Assembly: GCA_022736535.1 (NCBI GenBank)
Contig: DZCT01000077.1
Span: 1-9,580 of the forward strand
Direction: 5' to 3'
Length of the DNA stretch: 9,580 nt
From: Desulfatirhabdium butyrativorans
Lineage (GTDB): Bacteria; Desulfobacterota; Desulfobacteria; Desulfobacterales; JAIFKL01
The notes under the pieces are model-generated. The model saw nothing but the letters and a program-made list of their open reading frames with translations. It made no database searches and was not told the DNA's origin. Position numbers and translations under genes: made by a program. Numbering within the stretch: the stretch's first letter is position 1; each line of letters starts with the position of its first letter. This document shows positions 1 to 4,971 of the stretch, in pieces.

Positions 1-2
1 CT

Positions 3-860
3 GAAATTGTTTCCGAGTCGGTTCAGGGAACTGCGGTCAGCCGGTCTTTGGCGGAGCGGTCCTCCCAGCAGGCAGCGACAGTGCAGGAAATATCCGCCTC
101 TCTTGAAGAGATGTCTTCAATGACAAAGCAGAATGCTTTTAATGCGACACAGGCGCATGATATTGTCGAAAAGCTGCTCATTCTGGTGCGAAAAACAGAC
201 ATATTCATGACAGAACTGATGGCTTCCATGTCGGAGATTTCAAAGTCAAGCGAGGAAACTTTCCATATTGTCAAAACCATTGATGAAATTGCCTTTCAGA
301 CCAATCTGCTGGCATTGAACGCGGCTGTCGAAGCGGCTCGCGCCGGACAGGCAGGCGCAGGCTTTGCTGTGGTGGCAGACGAGGTTCGGAATCTCGCGCT
401 GCGCTCGGCAAATGCCGCCAAAAACACCTCCAATCTCATCGCCGAGACGGTGACGAAAATAAAAGAGGGCAGCAAAATTACGGCTGATACGATTGAAGCA
501 TTCAAAGCGGTTGCTCAGGATGCCTCCGGAATGAAAGAATTGGTTGCGGAAATAGCTTCAGCATCTCACGCGCAGGCAAAAGGAACCGAGCATATCAGCA
601 TCGGCATCAATGAAATGGATCAGACAACACAGAAGAACGCCGCGACCGCCGAGGAAGTTGCCTCGTCTTCGTTGCAAATGAATGCCCGCGCCGAACAGAT
701 GAAACGAGTGGCAGACGAACTCACATCTTTGGTCGGAGGCGCTTCTTTTTCTCCCAAAGTTTTTTCAGCCCATCCGCAGGGATTTGATAAATATGAATAT
801 AGCGTAACGACAGACCGGCGATTATCGGTACGAAAACACAGTTCTTATCCGCTTGAATAA
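3..860 (+). CDS. Methyl-accepting chemotaxis protein, cytoplasmic signalling domain (5' partial)
   Basis: This is the C-terminal part of a chemoreceptor that controls the CheA kinase through CheW. The reading frame is open to the left edge, so the true start and the sensor, membrane and HAMP parts lie outside; a TTG at 48 is internal. Counting from the codon at 3, residues about 95-132 carry the near-invariant hairpin tip of MCPs, including the stretches FQTNLLALNAAVEAARAG and GFAVVADEVRNLA, which contact CheA/CheW. The flanking helices have the typical heptad, Ala/Ser/Glu-rich coiled coil with likely methylation segments (for example SSQQAATVQEISASLEEMSS near the left edge, and NAATAEEVASSS). 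After the usual SLVGG end of the signalling helix there is a basic, polar tail of about 40 residues with no recognisable CheR-binding pentapeptide at the terminus. The family is certain; the ligand cannot be known from this fragment. Confidence 0.96.
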   Translation, partial: EIVSESVQGTAVSRSLAERSSQQAATVQEISASLEEMSSMTKQNAFNATQAHDIVEKLLILVRKTDIFMTELMASMSEISKSSEETFHIVKTIDEIAFQTNLLALNAAVEAARAGQAGAGFAVVADEVRNLALRSANAAKNTSNLIAETVTKIKEGSKITADTIEAFKAVAQDASGMKELVAEIASASHAQAKGTEHISIGINEMDQTTQKNAATAEEVASSSLQMNARAEQMKRVADELTSLVGGASFSPKVFSAHPQGFDKYEYSVTTDRRLSVRKHSSYPLE

Positions 861-904
861 GAAAGGCAGCTCCCCTTCTCTCTTTGCAGAGCGGCGAAGT
901 TCCT

Positions 905-921
905 GTTCCCGCGCTCTGCGT
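905..921. repeat. Solitary GTTCCCGCGCTC repeat unit
   Basis: The 17 bases GTTCCCGCGCTCTGCGT differ at one position from GTTCCCGCGCTCAGCGT at 974-990. It is a half-unit of the palindromic repeat that starts at 971, without its own pairing arm. Confidence 0.6.
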
Positions 922-970
922 CAATGCCCTTAAATTCCCCCTTTTTCTGAAGCCGGTACATGATTGATTT

Positions 971-1050
971 CTCGTTCCCGCGCTCAGCGTCCCTATGGTA
1001 AAGCGGGTTTGAAACCCGCTTTACGTTCCCGCTCTCCGTGCGGGAACGAG
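971..1050. repeat. Nested palindromic dispersed repeat (GTTCCCGC type)
   Basis: The outer arms are CTCGTTCCCGC (971-981) and its exact reverse complement GCGGGAACGAG (1040-1050). Inside lies a perfect 13-bp inverted repeat around one central base, GTAAAGCGGGTTT (998-1010) and AAACCCGCTTTAC (1012-1024). A third pairing is possible between CGTTCCCGC (1024-1032) and GCGGGAACG (1040-1048), with a 7-base loop. Such GC-rich palindromes are typical REP- or MITE-like intergenic repeats. No T-run follows, so a simple intrinsic terminator is unlikely. Confidence 0.75.
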
Positions 1051-1083
1051 ATGCCGGAGAACCTGTCAGTTTATTTCTCCTGT

Positions 1084-1167
1084 AAAAGTAGGCTTTTCCT
1101 ACCTTGTCAATACCTTTCCCACCGTATTGACCTGAATCCTTTTTTATGGAATTTAATATAGAAACAA
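1084..1167. repeat. Diverged upstream repeat, copy A
   Basis: This stretch, starting AAAAGTAGGCTTTT, resembles about 1706-1788. Shared landmarks in the same order are AAAAGTAG, CTTTT, CAC/TAC-rich bases, AATACCTT, a CCCAC/CACAC stretch, ATTGA and a final TTATG-AAT...AAAC. Both copies lie shortly before a small plus-strand gene with a strong ribosome binding site. The alignment was made by eye and has mismatches and short gaps. Confidence 0.5.
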
Positions 1168-1196
1168 TTAAAGGAAAAACAGAAAAGGAGGAAAAA

Positions 1197-1556
1197 ATGA
1201 GGGACGTAATGAGAGATCGCTGTCAAAGACAGAAAAGTTCATTCAAATCTCCGAGATATAAGGATCAGAACGACGAGGATTTTCCGCTTATGACCGAACA
1301 TGCCATTCAACGGAGCGCGCAGCGCAACATTTCCCGTGAAGCGATTTTAGCAGCACTTTATTACGGCACGAAAATTCATCGCACCGGACGGATTTTTTTC
1401 ACGCTTAGAAAAAAAGATGTCGTAATGATGCCGGAATTGCGTTCATTTGCCGGGACCACCATTCTTGTGGGAAAAGACGGCGCGATTGTGACCGCTTACG
1501 CCAATGAGAACTCTTTCAGCGATATTAAGAAAAAATCAAAAAGACGCAGAGCCTGA
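1197..1556 (+). CDS. DUF4258-like small basic protein
   Basis: This 119-residue protein has no firm functional assignment. I chose the ATG at 1197 because AGGAGG (1186-1191) lies 5 bases before it; an in-frame ATG at 1146 has no such site. Residues about 33-103 resemble the DUF4258 pattern: an MTEHAIQRSAQRNIS block (H, then R, then QRxIS), a helix EAILAALYYGTKIHR, a short strand GRIFFTL, and the closing strands TTILVGKDGAIVTAYANEN. The N-terminus is polar and the C-terminus is a lysine/arginine cluster (KKKSKRRRA). DUF4258 proteins are thought to share a RelE/colicin-like nuclease fold, so a nucleic-acid role is possible. No antitoxin partner is seen next to it, so a toxin label is not justified. 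It is transcribed alone and followed directly by an intrinsic terminator. Confidence 0.8.
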   Translation: MRDVMRDRCQRQKSSFKSPRYKDQNDEDFPLMTEHAIQRSAQRNISREAILAALYYGTKIHRTGRIFFTLRKKDVVMMPELRSFAGTTILVGKDGAIVTAYANENSFSDIKKKSKRRRA

Positions 1557-1588
1557 TGAAAAAAAGAAACACGAAAGCACGAAAACAG

Positions 1589-1616
1589 GGGCAAGCCGAG
1601 AGCTTGCCCTTTTTTT
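1589..1616 (+). terminator. Intrinsic terminator after the DUF4258-like gene
   Basis: A perfect 8-bp stem GGGCAAGC (1589-1596) and GCTTGCCC (1602-1609) with the loop CGAGA is followed at once by seven T (1610-1616) and then ATTT. It begins 32 bases after the stop codon at 1554-1556, so it ends that transcript. Confidence 0.9.
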
Positions 1617-1705
1617 ATTTCTGTGTTTTTGCAGAAAATAAAATTTCGGCATTCCGGATGAATCATTTTCCTTTTAATTTAATTAGATACAAGAATGTCG
1701 CCCCC

Positions 1706-1788
1706 AAAAGTAGCTTTTTTCCACCCTCTGAATACCTTGCACACCCCATTGATTTATTTTGAACTCTCCCTTATGAATAAGATAAACA
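1706..1788. repeat. Diverged upstream repeat, copy B
   Basis: This is the second copy of the element at about 1084-1167, starting AAAAGTAGCTTTTTTCC and ending near TTATGAATAAGATAAAC. Read in one frame, the two copies also give similar peptides (KSRLFLPCQYLSHRIDL and KSSFFPPSEYLAHPIDL), which I take as a sign of common DNA descent, not of a coding role. Confidence 0.5.
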
Positions 1789-1792
1789 GCAA

Positions 1793-1818
1793 ACGGCGGG
1801 GGCGTAACCCCGCCCTAC
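1793..1818 (+). repeat. 26-base hairpin repeat, copy 1
   Basis: These 26 bases are the exact reverse complement of 8401-8426. The unit folds as a 7-bp stem GGCGGGG (1795-1801) and CCCCGCC (1808-1814) with the loop GCGTAA. It lies between the diverged repeat and the 63-codon gene. Confidence 0.85.
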
Positions 1819-1878
1819 CGATTATATTTTTTTTGACAGCGAATCCGTATAAGATGAACTTACAGGAGGAGAAATCCG

Positions 1879-2070
1879 ATGAAAACATTATGCTGCAAAT
1901 TTTTACTGCTTTTTGCAAAAAAGTATTACCGGATTGAGGTCGAAGACGGCTTCAAATACAGAATCGAATATAAGGTGCTGTTCGGCAACGAATATATTAT
2001 CCGTAAAACGCTGCCGCCCATATCTTTTGATGACAAAAGGGTGGAACTTCCCTTTGATTTTCCGGCATAA
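1879..2070 (+). CDS. Hypothetical 63-residue protein
   Basis: I do not recognise this protein. It is supported by an excellent ribosome binding site, AGGAGG at 1864-1869, 9 bases before the ATG. The N-terminus has a short hydrophobic patch (LCCKFLLLFAKKYY, two adjacent cysteines) that is too short and too charged at its end for a clear signal peptide or membrane helix. The rest alternates charged and hydrophobic residues as in a small beta-rich domain (YRIEVEDGFKYRIEYKVLFG, then IIRKTLPPISFDDKRVELPF). The stop codon ends 24 bases before the end of the convergent LysR-type gene. It could be a small regulator or simply a conserved orphan; a non-coding explanation remains possible. Confidence 0.5.
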   Translation: MKTLCCKFLLLFAKKYYRIEVEDGFKYRIEYKVLFGNEYIIRKTLPPISFDDKRVELPFDFPA

Positions 2071-2094
2071 GAGCTGCTTGCGATGTGCATTTTT

Positions 2095-2996
2095 TTATTT
2101 CTGCCCGCTCATCGGAACAATCACTTCTCTGACCGTATCCATAAATGCCTGCAAGGTCGGAGATATCCACTTGTCTTTATGCCAGATCATCAGAATGGCG
2201 GCTTCCAGCCGGTCTTCGGCCCAGGGCAGAATCGCCAATTTTTTCTGAGCGATTTCCGCTCTGACCGCAATTTCCGGAATCATGGTGACGCCGATTCCCT
2301 CCATCACGCAGCGTTTGATTGTCTCAACGCTGTTCAGCTCTATCATATTTGCCACTTCCACTTTTTCTTCGCTCAATATCTGTTCAAATAGCATCTTATA
2401 ACTGCAATCGTGTTTGGGCAGCAAAATTGACTGATTTTCCAAATCTCTGATGTGTATGACAGATTTGGCAGCCAGCGGATGCTCCGGGCTTGCCACAATC
2501 ACAACCGATTCAAATCCCAAGACTTCGGCTGTCAGATGGGACGACTGAATCGAATCCGTCAGCAGAAAGGCCACATCGGTGACGCCGATTTTCAGTTCAT
2601 GTTGCAACGAATGATACGCGCAGGTGCTGATGTCAAAGCCCACTTTCGGGAAACGGGTTTGAAAGCGGCTTAAAACAGAAGGCAGATAATAAGTTCCGAT
2701 CTCTGGGGAATGCGGACCGAGATGGAGCCGTGAGGTTCTTTCCAGCCTGAAACTTCCGTGAGCGTTTCCTTTTCAATATCAAGCATTTTCTGAGAATAGC
2801 GCATCAGCGTCTCTCCTGCCTGGGTCAGAGCGATGCGTTTGCCGAGCCGTTCAAAAAGCTTCACGCCGAGTTCTTCTTCAAGAAGTTTGATCTGCGCCGA
2901 TACCGCCGACTGGGAATAGTTCAATATCTCTGCCGCACGATTGAAATTCAGAAGCTGCGCCACGGTTTTGAAAGTTTTAAGCTGACGTAATTCCAT
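2095..2996 (-). pseudogene. LysR-type transcriptional regulator, frameshifted
   Basis: Two minus-strand frames together make one LysR-type regulator of about 300 residues, the normal family length. The first frame, starting at ATG 2996 after GAGGTG (3008-3003), gives the winged helix-turn-helix: MELRQLKTFKTVAQ, then NFNRAAEILNYSQSAVSAQI and EEELGVKLFERLGKRIALTQAG, plus the linker helix. It runs into the effector domain at GSISVRIPQ and then goes out of frame, stopping at 2670. From 2700 the other frame continues perfectly with IGTYYLPSVLSRFQTRFPKV and the whole periplasmic-binding-like domain to the TAA at 2097-2095. A net loss of one base near 2701-2702, probably from an AGC or AGT serine codon, explains it. 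Either the gene is truly inactivated or the assembly has an indel. It is divergent from the C_GCAxxG_C_C gene, the usual arrangement for an autoregulated LysR gene. The inducer is unknown. Confidence 0.9.
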
Positions 2997-3021
2997 TGTT
3001 TTCACCTCTGTTCAATTTTTT

Positions 3022-3068
3022 CGATTATTCCTATCAGAAACTTTTGTTGGACACAATGAAAATAATCG
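3022..3068. promoter_or_regulatory. Inverted repeat in the divergent intergenic region
   Basis: CGATTATT (3022-3029) and its exact reverse complement AATAATCG (3061-3068) are separated by 31 bases in the space between the LysR-type gene and its divergent neighbour. This is where LysR-family operators and divergent promoters normally sit. The spacing is too wide for one classical T-N11-A box; the arms could be two half-sites. No experimental motif is matched. Confidence 0.3.
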
Positions 3069-3092
3069 GTTAGGAAGGGAGAAATGAAAATT

Positions 3093-3127
3093 GAGAAGTG
3101 AGAAGTGAGAAGTGAGAAGTGAGAAAT
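3093..3127. repeat. Heptamer tandem repeat GAGAAGT
   Basis: There are four exact GAGAAGT units (3093-3120) and a fifth variant unit GAGAAAT (3121-3127). The array lies 44 bases before the start codon of the C_GCAxxG_C_C gene, inside its leader. A shorter relict (GAGAAGT GAGAATT) occurs at 9262-9275. Confidence 0.9.
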
Positions 3128-3170
3128 AACAGCATCGCAGATGCAAAATATTTGCAGGGAGGAAAGGACA

Positions 3171-3605
3171 ATGACAAAAAAAGAATTTGCAGTTGCACGT
3201 TTTAACGAAGGTTTTCGCTGTTCTCAGGCTGTATTGGAGGCGTTTGCGGCGGATTATCATGTTGACCCCATGCTTGCCCGGAAAATCGCCATGCCCCTTG
3301 CCGGCGGCTCTGCGCTGGGCGGAGAATGCGGCGCAGTTTCCGGCGCGTTTCTTGTCATCGGTCTCAAGTACGGTGTGACAGATGCACAGGATGCCGAGTC
3401 TTTCAGGACTGTGTTTGGAAAAGTCAGGGAGTTTGCAGATAAATTCAGGGCGATTCACGGGGAGATTGACTGCCGGAAACTGATCGGCGTTGATGTGTTC
3501 ACCGAAGACGGATACAAAGAGTTTGCGGAAAAAAATCTGCATGATACAAAATGTGCGAAGTATGTCGGAGATGCTGTGAAAATATTGGAGGAGATGGGGA
3601 TGTGA
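3171..3605 (+). CDS. C_GCAxxG_C_C family (redox-active) protein
   Basis: This 144-residue cytoplasmic protein belongs to the small family named for its cysteine pattern. The conserved sites are Cys17 (RCSQAVLEAF), the GGECGAVSG box with Cys53, Cys101 (EIDCRKLIG) and Cys128 (HDTKCAKYV). The glycine-rich stretch before Cys53 and the closing helix AVKILEEMG also fit the family, and the length is typical. The four cysteines are presumed to bind a metal or cluster or to act in thiol redox chemistry; the exact reaction is not known for the family. I chose ATG 3171 over an in-frame ATG at 3141 because GGAGG (3158-3162) stands 8 bases upstream and the family begins at this point. It is divergent from a broken LysR-type gene, which may once have controlled it. 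Confidence 0.92.
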   Translation: MTKKEFAVARFNEGFRCSQAVLEAFAADYHVDPMLARKIAMPLAGGSALGGECGAVSGAFLVIGLKYGVTDAQDAESFRTVFGKVREFADKFRAIHGEIDCRKLIGVDVFTEDGYKEFAEKNLHDTKCAKYVGDAVKILEEMGM

Positions 3606-3686
3606 ACACCCGATAAACCTGTTCACATTCCAACAGACTCAGTATAGAAGTTGCGCAGTTGAATTTTTTTCTGCTATATCCTACTG

Positions 3687-3772
3687 CCTCACCCAATTGA
3701 ATTTGATATGCAGGGATACGCCGCCGGCGTGTCCCTACGGAATATCCGCCCCTCAGAATTAATTTGGTGAGG
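3687..3772. repeat. Small MITE-like palindromic element
   Basis: The ends CCTCACC (3687-3693) and GGTGAGG (3766-3772) are exact reverse complements, and the AATT-rich bases next to them also pair in part. In the centre, AGGGATACGC (3712-3721) pairs with GCGTGTCCCT (3727-3736), with one G-T pair and a 5-base loop. The flanks TACTG and TACTA could be a diverged target duplication. No coding capacity is present. Confidence 0.5.
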
Positions 3773-3858
3773 TACTACCCTCCGCGTCAGAACGGGAAGC
3801 CGAACGGTGTAAATCCCGATCAATCTGAAAATTAAGCAGCTCTGACTCCAATCCGAAC

Positions 3859-3886
3859 TTGACATTGTTCCATACAGAATTATGTT
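3859..3886 (+). promoter_or_regulatory. Sigma70-like promoter candidate
   Basis: A perfect TTGACA (3859-3864), a 16-base spacer and TATGTT (3881-3886, 4 of 6 matches) form a plausible promoter. The nearest downstream gene on this strand is grpE, more than 400 bases away, so it would make a long leader or a small RNA across the two inverted repeats that follow. It rests on sequence resemblance only. Confidence 0.35.
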
Positions 3887-3896
3887 TCTTATCAAA

Positions 3897-3909
3897 GTGT
3901 CAATGACAC
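3897..3909. promoter_or_regulatory. Operator-like palindrome GTGTCA-A-TGACAC
   Basis: This is a perfect 6+1+6 palindrome just after the promoter candidate, where it would overlap the first transcribed bases. Its form is that of a dimeric repressor site. The core GTCA...TGAC also occurs in the palindrome between grpE and dnaK (4931-4945). The binding protein is unknown. Confidence 0.35.
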
Positions 3910-3970
3910 ATTATCTGACAAATCACTGAAGCAGCAACCGGCGCTGATATTTTTGCGTCGGCATATATAT

Positions 3971-4126
3971 TAGACTTTATCGGAAATAAGCGGCTGAATT
4001 TTTTATTTCTCGCAAAGCACGCAGAGAACGCAAAGGAAAAAAAACTTTTTTATAAAAACTTTCATAAAAACTCTGCGCCCTCTGCGCTCTTTGCGAGAAC
4101 CTTTTTTTTATTTCTGATAAAGTCTA
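3971..4126. mobile_element. 156-bp MITE-like element
   Basis: The terminal arms, 19 bases each at 3971-3989 and 4108-4126, match in inverted orientation at 18 of 19 positions and begin and end with TA. Inner arms at 4007-4035 and 4071-4099 (CTCGCAAAG...CGCAGAG type) match at about 24 of 29 positions. The centre is A/T rich. The whole element is self-complementary and codes for nothing. TA ends fit an IS630/Tc1-like target site, but no parent transposase is visible here, so mobility is an inference. Confidence 0.6.
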
Positions 4127-4154
4127 TTCAACACCGTCATCATCTGCGCTTTCT

Positions 4155-4235
4155 GTAAAACGCCCGGTTTAAAACAGACTCAAACCGTTTCCGTGGCAAA
4201 ACGATTTGCGTCTGTTTTAAGCCCGGACGTTTTAC
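4155..4235. repeat. Long imperfect hairpin upstream of grpE
   Basis: The outer arms 4155-4179 and 4210-4235 pair through GTAAAACG with CGTTTTAC and TTAAAACAGAC with GTCTGTTTTAA, with a few mismatches and one bulge between. The stem goes on through CAAACCGTTT (4181-4190) and AAACGATTTG (4199-4208), leaving an 8-base loop CCGTGGCA. The total is about 80 bases with a stem of about 35 pairs, ending 65 bases before the grpE start. It is not a CIRCE element. It may be a MITE-like repeat or a structured leader. Confidence 0.6.
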
Positions 4236-4300
4236 GGCAGATTTCAGAAGGGCAGTTTATGCCGGTGACAGGGATACAAAGCAGGAGAAAGCACTGACTG

Positions 4301-4897
4301 ATGAATGAAGAAAAAACAAAACAGAATGAGATTGTCGAAACTGAATCTTCCGATACCGAAAGCGATATAAGCGATGATCTTGCGCCGGAGGAATCTTCAG
4401 AGGAAAAAGACAGCGGCGGCGGTCTGACAAAAGATTTGGAGACAAAGCTTGAAGCCGCAAAGCAGGAAGCCAAAGACAGTTATGACCGCTTATTGAGAGT
4501 TTCCGCCGAATTTGAAAACTACAAAAAGCGGACCGCCCGGGAAGTGGAAAACTTTAAAAAGTTTGCCAATGAATCTTTAATAAAAGAACTGCTTCCGGTG
4601 GCGGATAATCTGGAAAGAGCGCTTGAATCTTCCGTTTCCGAAGAAAACACCGCGGGTATTGCAGAAGGCGTCCGTATGACGCTGAAAGAAATTTTCAGAA
4701 TATTTGAGAAATTCGCTGTCACGCCGATTGAATCTGTGGGAAAGCCTTTTGATCCTGCTTTTCATGAGGCGGTTTCTCAGGAAATATCGGAAGAATACCC
4801 TGAAAATACGGTTGTAAGAGAGTTTCACAAAGGCTATATGATTCATGACAGACTGCTGAGAGCTGCAATGGTGCTTGTTTCCAAAACAAAAGCATAA
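4301..4897 (+). CDS. grpE: GrpE, nucleotide exchange factor of DnaK
   Basis: GrpE works as a cytoplasmic dimer that opens the DnaK nucleotide-binding cleft to release ADP. The 198-residue length is normal. Residues 1-40 are a disordered, Glu/Ser/Asp-rich tail, typical of the family. Residues about 45-95 form the long dimer coiled coil (KLEAAKQEAKDSYDRLLRVS, then FENYKKRTAREVENFKKFAN). The C-terminal beta domain shows FDPAFHEAV (150-158) and GYMIHDRLLRAAMVLVSK (178-195), the family signature. The ribosome binding site AGGAG (4283-4287) is 13 bases from the ATG, longer than usual. dnaK follows after 74 bases on the same strand, so the two are very probably co-transcribed. No hrcA gene and no CIRCE sequence precede it here. 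Confidence 0.97.
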   Translation: MNEEKTKQNEIVETESSDTESDISDDLAPEESSEEKDSGGGLTKDLETKLEAAKQEAKDSYDRLLRVSAEFENYKKRTAREVENFKKFANESLIKELLPVADNLERALESSVSEENTAGIAEGVRMTLKEIFRIFEKFAVTPIESVGKPFDPAFHEAVSQEISEEYPENTVVREFHKGYMIHDRLLRAAMVLVSKTKA

Positions 4898-4930
4898 GAT
4901 TAAAGGACAAAAAGCAAATCGGAAAAGCAG

Positions 4931-4945
4931 GCGTCAGACTGACGC
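4931..4945. promoter_or_regulatory. Perfect palindrome between grpE and dnaK
   Basis: GCGTCAG-A-CTGACGC is a perfect 7+1+7 palindrome in the 74-base gap, 26 bases before the dnaK start. The single central base makes it a poor RNA hairpin as it stands (two or three pairs would open), so a DNA operator is more likely than an RNA processing site. There is no T-run, so it is not a terminator. Confidence 0.45.
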
Positions 4946-4971
4946 TTAACATATTCAAGGAGGAAAGAAAG

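Larger units (their letters stand above)
861..1196. other. Gene-free interval with palindromic repeats
   Basis: No convincing gene lies between the chemoreceptor and the DUF4258-like gene. The interval holds a solitary GTTCCCGCGCTCTGCGT unit (905-921), a nested palindrome (971-1050) and the first copy of a diverged repeat (about 1084-1167), each listed separately. No clear terminator follows the chemoreceptor stop. Confidence 0.7.
1617..1878. other. Gene-free interval before the 63-codon gene
   Basis: No gene is supported here. The interval holds copy B of the diverged upstream repeat and a 26-base hairpin repeat. A perfect TTGACA (1833-1838) is present, but no good -10 box lies at 16-18 bases from it, so I do not call a promoter. 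Confidence 0.6.
3606..4300. other. 695-base gene-free region full of inverted repeats
   Basis: No gene is supported on either strand here. In order it holds a weak hairpin over the preceding stop codon (GTGAACA 3602-3608, TGTTCAC 3620-3626), a MITE-like element (3687-3772), a promoter-like sequence and palindrome (3859-3909), a larger MITE-like element (3971-4126) and a long imperfect hairpin (4155-4235). It forms the upstream region of grpE-dnaK. Confidence 0.75.

Noticed and set aside
964..1161. A 65-codon plus-strand frame between the chemoreceptor and the DUF4258-like gene
   Set aside because: It runs through the palindromic repeat and copy A of the diverged repeat and has no ribosome binding site; its translation reflects the repeats.
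1197..1556. Toxin of a toxin-antitoxin pair
   Set aside because: The fold may be nuclease-like, but no partner gene overlaps or adjoins it, and the known catalytic residues of such toxins cannot be assigned by eye.
1833..1853. Promoter with TTGACA and TATAAG before the 63-codon gene
   Set aside because: The two boxes are only 9 bases apart, far from the 16-18 needed.
3012..3626. A 204-codon minus-strand frame opposite the C_GCAxxG_C_C gene
   Set aside because: It is antisense to a gene with clear family motifs, and part of it is the heptamer repeat translated as a repeating FSL pattern.
4236..4300. CIRCE operator or sigma32-type promoter for grpE
   Set aside because: No TTAGCACTC-N9-GAGTGCTAA and no CTTGAA/CCCCAT pair at proper spacing was found upstream of grpE.
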